Shown here piece after piece: positions 31,687-42,444 of a stretch of 64,000 nucleotides of DNA (position 1 is the first letter of the stretch; every line of letters starts with the position of its first letter). Source of the DNA: a virus. The stretch lies in the IMG/VR virus record IMGVR_UViG_3300034198_015460, positions 17,136 to 81,135 of that record; one strand, given 5' to 3'. A program made the translations under genes and the position numbers. The notes beneath the pieces are model-generated. The model was not told the DNA's origin. It ran no database searches and saw only the letters and a list, made by a program, of their open reading frames with translations.

Positions 31687-34600
31687 TTAAATCTGCAAAC
31701 AAATTGCTCTCACATCATTTAGTCTTGGAACTTTAGCGGCATTAGATGAAAGAAGAACAATCTTCAGAGCAACTTCTTTATAACCAATAAATCTAGAATT
31801 GGCACTGTTTCTATATTCAACAATACCGTCATTCCCCGGAGATGAAAACACATAGTAAATAGCGGCTGAATTTGAAGCAGTTAAGTCGCTCATACCTTTA
31901 TCAACAGTCAAAGAAGTATCACTTGCAATATTTGTTATTGTTCTTATTGCTGTATAGTTAGAAGAAACTATTTTAATAGTGTCTCCGACAACAAAATTAG
32001 TTTTGAATGCTGTTCCAGTTCCAGTAATAGTTTGAGATGTATTGGCAATACTAATTGTTCCTGCCAAAGCATTATATGTGTCAACACCTGTATTTGCAAA
32101 AGCTCCCTGTGCAACAGAATTGCTTGAAGGCATATTAAATTCATATTCAATAAAATCATTCACATCAGTTGGTGAGCTATATTTTGTATCACTATCGTTA
32201 CTGTATTCCAGAACAGACCATACTTTATCATCAAATGATTCGGCGTCTTCTTCGTTTCTAAATTTAGCATAAACCTTAATATCAGTGTCGCCGGGTCTAT
32301 ATGCTGTCATATAAACTTTTAAGTCTTCTGCTTCTTGACCGTCAGCTAAAACCACTCTTTTACTAATATATTTTGAATATGAATTACCATATTTTGTATG
32401 TTCATTTGTAACACTGTTATTAATAATATTTTGAATATACAAAGAAGCTTTTCTTGTCAAAGACACAACAGGAGATACATAATCAGATTCAGTTGAAAGA
32501 GTAATCTGATATCTTGATGATTTTCCTGTTTGATTTGATTTACTAAGAACTCTTCTTTCTTTGTCTAAGAATTCATATTCATAACCATTAGTGACAGTAA
32601 TATAACTGGCGTCGTCAATTAATGTTGCTGATGTTGAGGTTCCTTTATAACCAAAGGAAAGAGATGTTCTTGCTGGTTGAAGAGAACCAAAATTTGGAGC
32701 AACAGCATGATATGTCAGATTATCAACTGTTTGAATTGTGCCATATGCAATCTTATTTGCATCAGTTAGCAATCCTGTATTAGTTGGATCAGAAACTCTG
32801 AATATAGCGAAATATGGATTAATTGCAGTTCCTGCTGTATTAGAAAAACCACCAGTAGAAGAATCTAGGTAAATTTTACCATTTACTTCATCAAAGAATT
32901 GAACTCTACCATAATAACTTGTATTTGCTGAATTTAGTGTTCCATTCGCATAAACATTTGCGCTATAAAGCATATCACCAACTTCAATAGTAACTGAGCT
33001 ATTTGCTTTATTGAGAGATGTTACACTTAGATAATCATCATTTTCATTTTCAAAAATAGCTGTTCCTGATGTTGATGAGAATTTAGCTCTATAGATATTG
33101 AATTTCAAATCTTCTTTTTGTATAGCTGTCCAAGTTTTTCTATTCGCTGAAATGAATAAAACACCAGAATAAGGATTTGAAAACACTTGTTCATTTGTAA
33201 CAACATCAAATCCACCAGTTTCTCCAACCCAAACATTGTAATTAGGAGAATTGCCATCTGGTTGAATAACAACAGCATAATCTGTGCTAGTTAACAAATA
33301 TACAGGATAATCTAGTGTGAATACAGTCTCAGTAGCAGCAGTCGCGCTTGTATTAATAGAAGATGCTGCTAGATATGATTTACCAATTATTTTTGATGCA
33401 TCAGGGAAACCATTATTCATTTCAACAATGAAAACAGAGCAACCAAGAGAACTGTCTTTTGATTGGAAATAAACACCAATTTGTTTGATGAATACACCAG
33501 AAATATCAGAAGGAAGATTTTCAATTCTAAATGATTGAGAAATTGGATCGTCAGGATTCCAAGCTGGTGCTGGTGGTGGAATTGTTCTGGTTTCTACGTA
33601 ACTTTCATGTTTCACTGTTGGATTAGTGACATTTATAGATGTAGAGCCTTTAGTTACAGAAATATTAGAAGCACTGTAAATAGCCAAGGCTTTTGTAGTT
33701 ACTGCTGAAACACCAGTAGTTAAATTATCAACATTCACAAGTTGAAAATTTCTATCGCCAACTCTGAAAGAAGAAGCGGGAATTTTGAATACACCGCAAA
33801 TAAATCCATTTGAATCAGAAACTAGTGCATCACCAAAGTTTCCTTTTTGTGTTACAATTGAATCTTCTTTACCAAATTCTGGATTTGTTGTTCCTGAAAG
33901 AATGCCAGGAGCACAATAAGCATCTACATTAGTATCGTCAAAGAAAGCATGAAGTGTAGTGTTTGGTTTTAAATTATATGCGACAAATGAAACCAATCTA
34001 GAACGCATATATGGTTGAACAGAAATATCTTGTACGTAACTACCTGTATCTATTTTTTGAGATAGCGTATCAAGAGAAATAGTTGTTACTGTTCTTTCTT
34101 GTGTAGATGAACTTGTTGTTGTTCTATTGCGATTTCTAATACTTGTTCCAGAGAATGGTTCAATATTTCCATTTCTATCAACGTGTTGTGTTGTTGAACT
34201 TGGGCCAACTGTTCTCCATTCACCATAATTAGTGCCCCATGTAATATTTGAGAAGTCTTCCCATGGTGCAGACAAATCTAGATTTACGTTAATATTAGGA
34301 GTAACAGTTTCATCTTTAAAATAATCTTCTCTTGGATAAAGGTCAATTAGACCATTCCATTGCCAGACAGACTCGCATGCATTTCTGTATTTTGTTGCAA
34401 ATCTTTGAGAAATGTATAATTCAGAACTATTGTTTAACATGACAACAGAACCATAATTATTAACACCAGAAGATGTTGTATTAGAGAAAGTCAGATCAAC
34501 ATTGTGTTTTTTGAAATATGATCTTGCAACTGTTGCTATTGGATCAATGGCAATTTTATACTCAAAATCGGTAACATCACCCAAGTTATGAGAATTAAAT

Positions 34601-37600
34601 GGATCAGCGAAAATGCCATTTTTAAATCTATTCAAACCATTGGCATCAGGAATTGTTAAATCTCTTGCTTGTTGTTCAAGAGTGTTTAACACTGTATAAT
34701 ATTCAACTCTCTTAATACGTTCTTCGAGAGCACCAATATCTTTCATAGTATAACGACGATTGGTTTTTAGATTAATTTTTGAAGAAATATCACGACGATT
34801 ATATGCTTCTGCTTCTCTTTGTGTTATTGAAGGATAAGGAGGAACATAAATTTGTGCTATTGTGCTTTGGTCATTTTCAACAAAAGGAACTCTTGGATTT
34901 TGTGAAGGTTCACCTTTTTGAACGACAAAATTTCCTATAGAGCTTAGTGTTAATAGATCATATCTTGGAAGATAATATTCAAAATCAGCAGTGAAATTGC
35001 TATCTGGAGCAAACAAATGTTGACCATTAACATCAACAGTAAATGTATTTGTTGAGACTGGATTTACTGTTGCGCTGGCAAATGTTGTTGTGCTAATAGC
35101 AGTATTTGATTTGATAAATCTTAAATCAATCGCATCTCTTAAATCGATACTGTTATAAGATGGTATTTGAACAGTTTGAATGGCGGTTGTATTTGCTGTA
35201 TTTGCATCATCGATTGGATATGAATTGACATTGAAATATCCTAGACCAGATGTTGTATTAGCTACAAAATGATCTAATTCTACTAGAATATAAGAAGAAG
35301 AATTAATTTGAGAAGAATAATCTGGTTTTATATAAAGTTTTGCATGATCATAGTATTCATCTCTTTGGCCATTATCAAAAGTAAACCAATATGAACGCTC
35401 TGGATTTGATGTATTAGCAGCTGTACCGATATAAACATTTCTTATTTGAGCAACATCAGATAAACCCAAATCCCAAGGACCAACACTTGTTGCTGAATTA
35501 TTAGAGCAATAGATTGTAACAAAACGATTTTTTCTAATTTCTTTTTGTATTGGTGAAGTCACTGTTCTGTAAACTGGATAAGATGCATTCACAGTATTTG
35601 AAGCATCAAAAGTGTACCCAGTATTGAAAACAAATGAAGATGTAGTTGATATTTGAACATTTGATATCGGTAGTGAAGAACCTCCAGTAAAATATCTTTT
35701 AAAATTAGAAGATGTGTTTGTAGACCCAGGAACGGTATCAACAATCATTTGTGTATTTGTAGAAATATTTGTAACACCAACGACCCAAGTATTTCCACCA
35801 CCCATATCAATTCTTACAAGAGAACCAACGGCTAATTGTGTTTGGAATAATGTACTGGTGCCGATAATTGTTGTATTACCAGAATTTACAGCAACAGTTC
35901 CAGTTAAATTTGCAGTGTATGTATTAGAAGCAACAAATACACTAAATCCATCTGTAGAAGAACCAGTTAAGGTTGATCCAGCAGAGTATGGTAATTGATT
36001 TGTGCCGCCTGTAGATGCATCAATTGTAATTGACACTGCACCAGCAGTTGTTAAAGAACCGCTTTTTATTTGATTGAAAGTAAAATTTGAATCAGAAATT
36101 GTTTCAATAGCAGTTATACCGGTGTCAAAAACAAGGGTTTTTGATGAATCTTTAAGAACTGCTTTATCGTTTTCAAGAACAATATCTGCTCTAGCAGTGT
36201 CAGCAACAACTATACTTTTCACATTATCAGAAAAACTGTATCCTGAATTCATTCTGATATTGAACAAATAAATTGCATATTGTGCTGTTGAAACACCCTT
36301 TGTTCCGCTGTAGAATTTTACAGCTTTTACATTTGCATAACCAATGGTTGTTCCCGCACCAGAACCAGTAATACCTTCTTTTTCTGAAAATGAATTTTGT
36401 GCAGTATCTTTTAATAATACTTCGGCCAAAGATTCATAATCAAAAGAACCTAAGAATTCGTCGCAAATTACATAATTGCCATAATTAGCAGAAACAATTT
36501 GATTTTGGGCGTTTGATGTGGTAATAGCTCTTGAGGTTTCTACTTTAGACGTGCCAATTTTCTCAATACGATTTCCTCTGACATATGCAATGCCAGGAGA
36601 AACTTCATAATAAAATGCTTGAGTGTTTGATTCGTGGGCAATTGTTTCAATTTGAAAAGGACGAATAACATAATCGCCTGATTCTTCATATGTTCTGTTT
36701 GAAATTTGTTGATTTAATGCATTATATGCTGGATCATTTTGTTGTTGTGTTGGTTGATTATTATCAAATTCAACAATAGAAAAGAAATTTATATTATTAG
36801 CAGCATCTGTTCTTGTTTTTGATACAAGAGTTGGAGTAAGTTTTAATCTATCGGCGCCTGGAGCATTCTCATTTGGATAACCAAGAGCATTATCGTTTAG
36901 AGATGAATCGATATTTTCGTTGACAATACTTTCCGTTGTATCAAATCCAACAACATAACCAGCAACATTTGTGCTGAAATCTCTAACAGCAATTATTTGT
37001 GGTTCTACTTTTGTGAAGAATCCTTTTTGGTAAATAATACCATCAGAAACTCCTATGCAATAAGCATATCCATTAGAAGTAAATGTTCCATTTGATGCAA
37101 GAGTTGATATAGAATCGGACAAATATGCAGAATTTAAAGAACCAAATTTATCTTGTGATGAATTATAGAAATAAAGAGTGTCGCCAGGAGAGAATTCACT
37201 AATATCTGTATTTGATACAGAATTTGTACCAGTGGCAATATAATCAAAATAAATTCTGTTTGTGCTTGGAGCGTTTAATGCATTGCCGTCTTTTGCTATT
37301 TTAATAACCGCTCTTACAGCATTGTTGCTGTCTGTTGAATTGGTTATTAGGTAAGTGTTATCAAAATCAGAGACAAAGGCATTTGTGTTTGTGTTGAAAG
37401 AATCTGCCAAACTGATATAGTGTGTATTTGGATAATATGTAATAGCCACACCATCAACAATCGACCCATCTTTAAATATATGATCACCAAATCTCTGAAT
37501 TTGGTTTTGAAGGATGGTTTGAGATTGTGTTAATTCTCTGGCTTGAACAGCTCTAGAAGGACGAAATAAGACTCTATGAAATCTTTTTTCTTCGTCAAAA

Positions 37601-37647
37601 TCATCGAAATATGGTGCAGTATTGAAATCTGTATTAAGAGAGGACAT
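31687..37647 (-). CDS. Giant DUF4815-type tail/baseplate protein, 1986 residues
   Basis: The largest gene of the window. The N-terminal segment YFDDFDEEKRFHRVLFRPS then AVQARELTQSQTILQNQI is the DUF4815 signature seen in large appendage proteins of T4-like environmental phages. The middle has YKIAIDPIATVARSYFKKH and a Thr/Ser-rich linker (NRNRTTTSSSTQERT). The C-terminal third has lectin-like and Ig-like beta repeats (SQSFRIENLPSDISGVFIKQ, TEYHA-like strands). It probably forms the proximal long fibre or a baseplate-peripheral hub for the fibres encoded downstream, replacing T4 gp9-gp12. No intervening stop or frameshift was found. Confidence 0.85.
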   Translation of the reverse strand: MSSLNTDFNTAPYFDDFDEEKRFHRVLFRPSRAVQARELTQSQTILQNQIQRFGDHIFKDGSIVDGVAITYYPNTHYISLADSFNTNTNAFVSDFDNTYLITNSTDSNNAVRAVIKIAKDGNALNAPSTNRIYFDYIATGTNSVSNTDISEFSPGDTLYFYNSSQDKFGSLNSAYLSDSISTLASNGTFTSNGYAYCIGVSDGIIYQKGFFTKVEPQIIAVRDFSTNVAGYVVGFDTTESIVNENIDSSLNDNALGYPNENAPGADRLKLTPTLVSKTRTDAANNINFFSIVEFDNNQPTQQQNDPAYNALNQQISNRTYEESGDYVIRPFQIETIAHESNTQAFYYEVSPGIAYVRGNRIEKIGTSKVETSRAITTSNAQNQIVSANYGNYVICDEFLGSFDYESLAEVLLKDTAQNSFSEKEGITGSGAGTTIGYANVKAVKFYSGTKGVSTAQYAIYLFNIRMNSGYSFSDNVKSIVVADTARADIVLENDKAVLKDSSKTLVFDTGITAIETISDSNFTFNQIKSGSLTTAGAVSITIDASTGGTNQLPYSAGSTLTGSSTDGFSVFVASNTYTANLTGTVAVNSGNTTIIGTSTLFQTQLAVGSLVRIDMGGGNTWVVGVTNISTNTQMIVDTVPGSTNTSSNFKRYFTGGSSLPISNVQISTTSSFVFNTGYTFDASNTVNASYPVYRTVTSPIQKEIRKNRFVTIYCSNNSATSVGPWDLGLSDVAQIRNVYIGTAANTSNPERSYWFTFDNGQRDEYYDHAKLYIKPDYSSQINSSSYILVELDHFVANTTSGLGYFNVNSYPIDDANTANTTAIQTVQIPSYNSIDLRDAIDLRFIKSNTAISTTTFASATVNPVSTNTFTVDVNGQHLFAPDSNFTADFEYYLPRYDLLTLSSIGNFVVQKGEPSQNPRVPFVENDQSTIAQIYVPPYPSITQREAEAYNRRDISSKINLKTNRRYTMKDIGALEERIKRVEYYTVLNTLEQQARDLTIPDANGLNRFKNGIFADPFNSHNLGDVTDFEYKIAIDPIATVARSYFKKHNVDLTFSNTTSSGVNNYGSVVMLNNSSELYISQRFATKYRNACESVWQWNGLIDLYPREDYFKDETVTPNINVNLDLSAPWEDFSNITWGTNYGEWRTVGPSSTTQHVDRNGNIEPFSGTSIRNRNRTTTSSSTQERTVTTISLDTLSQKIDTGSYVQDISVQPYMRSRLVSFVAYNLKPNTTLHAFFDDTNVDAYCAPGILSGTTNPEFGKEDSIVTQKGNFGDALVSDSNGFICGVFKIPASSFRVGDRNFQLVNVDNLTTGVSAVTTKALAIYSASNISVTKGSTSINVTNPTVKHESYVETRTIPPPAPAWNPDDPISQSFRIENLPSDISGVFIKQIGVYFQSKDSSLGCSVFIVEMNNGFPDASKIIGKSYLAASSINTSATAATETVFTLDYPVYLLTSTDYAVVIQPDGNSPNYNVWVGETGGFDVVTNEQVFSNPYSGVLFISANRKTWTAIQKEDLKFNIYRAKFSSTSGTAIFENENDDYLSVTSLNKANSSVTIEVGDMLYSANVYANGTLNSANTSYYGRVQFFDEVNGKIYLDSSTGGFSNTAGTAINPYFAIFRVSDPTNTGLLTDANKIAYGTIQTVDNLTYHAVAPNFGSLQPARTSLSFGYKGTSTSATLIDDASYITVTNGYEYEFLDKERRVLSKSNQTGKSSRYQITLSTESDYVSPVVSLTRKASLYIQNIINNSVTNEHTKYGNSYSKYISKRVVLADGQEAEDLKVYMTAYRPGDTDIKVYAKFRNEEDAESFDDKVWSVLEYSNDSDTKYSSPTDVNDFIEYEFNMPSSNSVAQGAFANTGVDTYNALAGTISIANTSQTITGTGTAFKTNFVVGDTIKIVSSNYTAIRTITNIASDTSLTVDKGMSDLTASNSAAIYYVFSSPGNDGIVEYRNSANSRFIGYKEVALKIVLLSSNAAKVPRLNDVRAICLQI

Positions 37648-37659
37648 GTAGTTTCCCTA

Positions 37660-39207
37660 TTAAACCTGAATAATAATTTTAAAAGACTCAGTTTGGGTGT
37701 TTGATCTTGTTACATTATTTATATTCTCATAATAAAGAGGAATAACATCTTTGGCATAAATGTTTCCAAGGCTGTTAATATTTATGGTTCCTATGGAAGA
37801 ACCAGAGCTATTTGCAATATATTCACCATTACTGAAATTTTTATCTCCTGTTATTCGAAGAATTGTGCTATTAGAGAATACAACTGTTCCTTTTGCTCCA
37901 CTGGTAACACCACTTAAACTCTCACCAACGCTGAAAACATAACCAGAAGATAGATTTGCTTCCAAGACTTGTTTAAATGTGTTTGAAGAATATCTAGAAC
38001 CTTTTGTATTATTAGCGTTTAAAACATAAGGATTTTTAATTAGTCCTATTTTATTATAAACGGTGTTGGATGGTATGGTATTGCTTTCATCTTTACTAAA
38101 ATAGAAACCTATTCCTAGACCCTTAATATTCAATTCAGAGACAGGTGAAGAACCATGACCACCTGGAGGTGGAACAATTGCATATAAATTTGCACCAGAA
38201 CCATAACTTAAAGTAGCAATAGAAACATTTGCTCTGGAAATATTGGAACCAGAATCTAGAATAGTAATGCTTGAAATAGTATTTGTTGATGTGTTAACTA
38301 CACTATATGCTATTGGAGAAGTGCCATCAGTATTAAAAACTACTCTTGGTGAAATTAAATACTGTGTGACGTTAACTGTAATATTGTCAGTATTGGCCGC
38401 CGAATCTAATGTCACCCATCTACCAGAAGAATTTGACGTATAAGAAGAAATATTTTTTAATTGAGATGTACTTGGAGAACCAGTATTATAAATGTATATA
38501 GAATTATTATTATAGTAACCAAGAGTTTGTGGTTCTGATGAATCTATTTGTAACAATGTTGTATTTGATTTACTTTGTATTTTCAGACCAGATTGACTAT
38601 ATGTTTGGTATCCAGAACCACCATTAGCGACCACTACAACATCAATACCACTATAAGTTTTTGCAGTTGAAACAATTGTAGCATCAGGAAATACAGGGAC
38701 ATAATCATTTGTTGCAAATTTTGTATAAGTTGCAGCAGAAATTGATGTAATATATCTCCATTTGTAACTATCAGCAGTCTGAAATGTTATAGCAGATGAT
38801 CCACCGGTTGCTGGATTTGTTGTCGAATTTGCGCCGTTGTTATTGTCTATACATTTATAGATATAATGTTTTCCATCTGTGGGAGATGGTTCACATACAA
38901 CGTAGAAATTATTGTTTGAATATAAAGTATTTGATGTATCAATGTAACGATCATATACGGTCCCAGAAGTCCAGACATTGTTTTCAATCATATATGCAAA
39001 ATCACCGGGTTTTAATTTTTTACCAAAAATCATTTGCCAATCATTGGTGAAATTTGCACTATAATCGTCATCAGTTGTTGTTGGAGGAGAACCAACATAA
39101 GCTATTGGATTTGAAGCAAAAGCATAATATTGAGAAGTATTTGCTGTTACTGCATCAATAATTTCATCAATTAATACTTTTTTATAATTAGGTAAAACTT
39201 TTCCCAT
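37660..39207 (-). CDS. 8: Baseplate wedge protein gp8
   Basis: A 515-residue protein with the gp8 N-terminus (YAFASNPIAYVG, WQMIFGKKLKPGDFAYMIEN, VYDRYIDTSN) and DGKHYIYKCIDNNNGANS followed by YKWRYITSIS. These are strong family marks. T4 gp8 is 334 residues, so this one has extra beta domains in the C-terminal half. gp8 dimers sit in each wedge with gp6, gp7 and gp53. It follows the gp7-position and fibre genes with a 1-nt gap. Confidence 0.9.
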   Translation of the reverse strand: MGKVLPNYKKVLIDEIIDAVTANTSQYYAFASNPIAYVGSPPTTTDDDYSANFTNDWQMIFGKKLKPGDFAYMIENNVWTSGTVYDRYIDTSNTLYSNNNFYVVCEPSPTDGKHYIYKCIDNNNGANSTTNPATGGSSAITFQTADSYKWRYITSISAATYTKFATNDYVPVFPDATIVSTAKTYSGIDVVVVANGGSGYQTYSQSGLKIQSKSNTTLLQIDSSEPQTLGYYNNNSIYIYNTGSPSTSQLKNISSYTSNSSGRWVTLDSAANTDNITVNVTQYLISPRVVFNTDGTSPIAYSVVNTSTNTISSITILDSGSNISRANVSIATLSYGSGANLYAIVPPPGGHGSSPVSELNIKGLGIGFYFSKDESNTIPSNTVYNKIGLIKNPYVLNANNTKGSRYSSNTFKQVLEANLSSGYVFSVGESLSGVTSGAKGTVVFSNSTILRITGDKNFSNGEYIANSSGSSIGTININSLGNIYAKDVIPLYYENINNVTRSNTQTESFKIIIQV

Positions 39208-39208
39208 T

Positions 39209-40189
39209 TTATACGCCTATTGCCATCCAGTATACATTTGTTGAAGTTGTATTGGAAGTTCTTATTATTGCATGTGTAGTATTTGGAGCATATCCAGAAG
39301 CAATATATGTTCCAGTTGCATTACTTGTTGTTTGAACATTGTATACAGTGGTAAATGCAGATGTGAATTGTGCATTTCCGTCTGAACTATTAGCAGAAAT
39401 CCAACCCCAATTCATTTTTATACCATTTGGAAGATATGTGTATCCATTAGCAGCTTTAGTTGATGATCCGAGCGTGAAAGTATTAGTAGATACAGTTAAA
39501 TTTGCTCCAATAGTCATATTACCAGAAATATTTGCTGTACCTGTTACTGCTAATTTTGCATCTGGAGCGGTATTTGATATCCCCACATTTCCACCAGCAA
39601 CAACATAAATTGTTGTACCAATATTAGCTGTGTTGGTTGTTGTTGTTAAATTTGCAGAAGTTAAAGAACCACCGATAATAACATTACCAGAAACATTGGC
39701 TGTTCCAGATACTTGCAATTTAGCATTTGGCGCGGTATTAGATATTCCTACGTTACCCCCAGATACGACATACAATGTTGTCCCTATGGTAGTTGTATTA
39801 GTGGTTAATGTTAAATTCGCAGATGTTAAAACTCCACCAATGACAACATTACCAGAAATATTTGCTGTACCTGTTACTGCTAATTTCGCGTTTGGTGATG
39901 TATTAGCAATACCAACGTTACCAGAAGCATCAATTATAAAAGGCGTACTATCAGGATTTGCACTGTCTTCTACAACAAAAGAATTTCCCGCTCCTGTCTG
40001 TGTTATACGAAATGCATCACTTGAAGAACTGACATTGACAATTACAGGAGCATTTATCGTATTACCAGAAATACCAATTGCATTATTAATGGTTAAGAAA
40101 TTACCATTGATCGTGGTAAATGCAGCTCTGATTGTGTCTCCTGTGCCGCTATCGGCTGAAGTCCCAATGTTTACGTTAGTAAAAGCCAT
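39209..40189 (-). CDS. Fibre-like protein with three repeats, inside the baseplate operon
   Basis: A 326-residue protein. MAFTNVNIGTSADSGTGDTIR AAFTTINGNF-type start (split here for length) is common to fibre proteins. Three repeats of about 50 residues follow, each with AKLAVTGTANISGN then TSANLT then GTTIYVVAGGNVGIS. The end (SGYAPNTTHAIIRTSNTTST, YWMAIGV) resembles the 148-residue knob protein. Its site between the gp7-position gene and gp8 suggests a wedge-attached short fibre. Confidence 0.8.
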   Translation of the reverse strand: MAFTNVNIGTSADSGTGDTIRAAFTTINGNFLTINNAIGISGNTINAPVIVNVSSSSDAFRITQTGAGNSFVVEDSANPDSTPFIIDASGNVGIANTSPNAKLAVTGTANISGNVVIGGVLTSANLTLTTNTTTIGTTLYVVSGGNVGISNTAPNAKLQVSGTANVSGNVIIGGSLTSANLTTTTNTANIGTTIYVVAGGNVGISNTAPDAKLAVTGTANISGNMTIGANLTVSTNTFTLGSSTKAANGYTYLPNGIKMNWGWISANSSDGNAQFTSAFTTVYNVQTTSNATGTYIASGYAPNTTHAIIRTSNTTSTNVYWMAIGV

Positions 40190-40200
40190 TAATATTTTCC

Positions 40201-42444
40201 TTAAAAGCTAATTGATGTTCTGTCTACTGTTATAGTTGTAACGTCTGCGGTTTTTACTGTCATATCAGAGGTTAAATACAAATTTGCAGTAGTGTCAGCA
40301 GTAGTAGTGTTATATAATACGTCTATAGTAGAATTTCCTGCGCTAATAGAATAGAATTGACCAAATAATTCAGTTCCCGCTGTATGAAATGTCTCGTATA
40401 AAATATCTCTATAGGTATCTAAAGCTCTAGCAACTTTTATTTCATACGAATAATCTTGATAATAATAACTGTCTTGAATGTATTTATCAGAATTCAAGAA
40501 ACTTCTTGTTGTTGACCAATAACCTCTACCTTTACCTACACCAGATTTTACAACCTTTCCAATGATTTCTGCGGCTGTATCCAATTCTTGTATTGATGCA
40601 GAAAATACTGCTCCTGATCCAGTATTTGATTGTATTTTAATTGTAGGAACATCTAGATAACCTGAACCTGGATTTATCAAATTAATACTCGTAACTGATC
40701 CAGAACCATTGACAGTTAAATTGGCAGTAGCGAATGTTGATGGCTCTCCACCAGATATTATAACTTTATCATTTGCAGTATAACCAGAACCTGCACTAAT
40801 GATAGTTATATTATTAGAAATTGTTCCAAATAGATATGCATAAACAGTTTCGTTTTCTACATACCCTTTACCAGAATTAATTACACTTGTTGTGCTAACT
40901 ACACTATTACCTACCGATGGCAATCCGTAAATAATTTCGTTATTACCAGTTCCTTGACCATCAACTCGGTTTAATACGCCTTCATAGGTAGCAAAATTTG
41001 ATTGTAAAATTATAGGTGCTGCTCTATGAACAGCAGAAGCAGTGGAATTTATAGTTGGTGGACCATAAAGAATTATTTGTGTAGAATTAGTTACAGTTCT
41101 AATAACAGCCAATTCTTTTGTTGCTGAATTAGAAGTATTAGCTTGTAGAGCAATAACATCACCATTTGCAAAATATGAATCGAATATAGTGGAAGTACCA
41201 GTAATCGTATTTGATGTTGTATTATAACTTATTGTTCCCGGTAAAGTATTTGATGCAACAGTTACAGATCTTACAAATATTGTTGCTGGATTTGTATAAC
41301 CGTTACCTGTTCTTATATTTGAAAGAGAACCTATAGAACCAAAAATACTATTTGTAAAAGACAATGTTGGACTTATAGTCGATCCTAAATTGGCTGATGT
41401 ATTCCCTGGAAATCCGAAAGTTGTTGAATTTAACGTTAAATTAGCGTAATCACAGATCAAATCTGTATTATAAGAAATATATTGAGAAGATAGTCCAGAA
41501 GAAACTTCGCCAGTTAAAGAACCAACAGTGAAAGATGCTCCACTTCCTGTTGTATCATTTCTGTAAATAAAAACATTAGCATTAGCTAGATAACCAAATC
41601 CACCATTAATAATATTAAAATTTAAAGAACCATAACCTCTTGAGAGAGAAGTAATTTTCAAAATACCATCAACACCATAAGAAATAGTATTACCAGTTGT
41701 TGGACTTGTGTGAGCAACCTTTATAAGATCACCCACAGCAAAATTCTGTCCACCATTAATAATATTCAAAGTATCCAAAGAACCAATAACTATTGGCGCT
41801 GTACTGAGAATTGTAGAATTGCTTTGATCACCATCTACGACTATTTTCTCATTTATTTCAAAATAAGAACCTTTGGGTGAAATATTTGAAATGTTTACAA
41901 TATTATATTTTGAATATCCAAAAGATTGATTGATTACACTTTCAATAACAGCTTGTGTGCCAGAAACCAAACCAATAATAGTTTTTCCAGCTTTTGATGG
42001 CAAATAATCATTTTCAGAAACTTCCAAATATGTAGGTTCTTCCCATGTACCATCAGAAACTCTCAATACATCAACGCCAGGAAGATATACTTCTACGTCT
42101 TCATTATAGATCAATTTAAAAAGAAGTCTATAACACTGAATTGTTCCTTTAGAACGATATACATCCAAAATATGTTTTAAAAGAAATCTTTTGTTTGCAA
42201 TTACATTAAAAGGTATTCCATATAGATATTTTTTCTGGAAATATTCCAAGAATGTTTCTAATGTGTTGTCAATATCTCTATAATCTAGAAGCCGTCTAGT
42301 TTCATATATAATTTGATTTTCTGTTTCCATCCATTCATAGTATGCTTTAACAAACAAAATAAAGTTTTCGCCTTCCTCAGCATAAAATCTGGGAAATTGA
42401 TTTTGGATGAAATTTGATATATATTTTTCTGTTTGAAAAGCCAT
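40201..42444 (-). CDS. Baseplate wedge protein in gp7 position, 747 residues
   Basis: The N-terminal 150 residues (YISNFIQNQFPRFYAEEGEN, FVKAYYEWMETENQ, RYKGTIQCYRLLFKLIYNED-like, KYLYGIPFNVIANKRFLL) are highly conserved in wedge proteins of T4-like environmental phages. The central and C-terminal parts are repetitive beta modules such as NIINGGQNFAVGDLIKV and ISAGSGYTANDKVIISGG. The end has YSYEIKVARALDTYRDILYE and FHTAGTELFGQF, which also occur in gp7-like proteins. In T4 gp7 is 1032 residues. The stop overlaps nothing; its ATG shares one base with the end of gp6. Confidence 0.75.
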   Translation of the reverse strand: MAFQTEKYISNFIQNQFPRFYAEEGENFILFVKAYYEWMETENQIIYETRRLLDYRDIDNTLETFLEYFQKKYLYGIPFNVIANKRFLLKHILDVYRSKGTIQCYRLLFKLIYNEDVEVYLPGVDVLRVSDGTWEEPTYLEVSENDYLPSKAGKTIIGLVSGTQAVIESVINQSFGYSKYNIVNISNISPKGSYFEINEKIVVDGDQSNSTILSTAPIVIGSLDTLNIINGGQNFAVGDLIKVAHTSPTTGNTISYGVDGILKITSLSRGYGSLNFNIINGGFGYLANANVFIYRNDTTGSGASFTVGSLTGEVSSGLSSQYISYNTDLICDYANLTLNSTTFGFPGNTSANLGSTISPTLSFTNSIFGSIGSLSNIRTGNGYTNPATIFVRSVTVASNTLPGTISYNTTSNTITGTSTIFDSYFANGDVIALQANTSNSATKELAVIRTVTNSTQIILYGPPTINSTASAVHRAAPIILQSNFATYEGVLNRVDGQGTGNNEIIYGLPSVGNSVVSTTSVINSGKGYVENETVYAYLFGTISNNITIISAGSGYTANDKVIISGGEPSTFATANLTVNGSGSVTSINLINPGSGYLDVPTIKIQSNTGSGAVFSASIQELDTAAEIIGKVVKSGVGKGRGYWSTTRSFLNSDKYIQDSYYYQDYSYEIKVARALDTYRDILYETFHTAGTELFGQFYSISAGNSTIDVLYNTTTADTTANLYLTSDMTVKTADVTTITVDRTSISF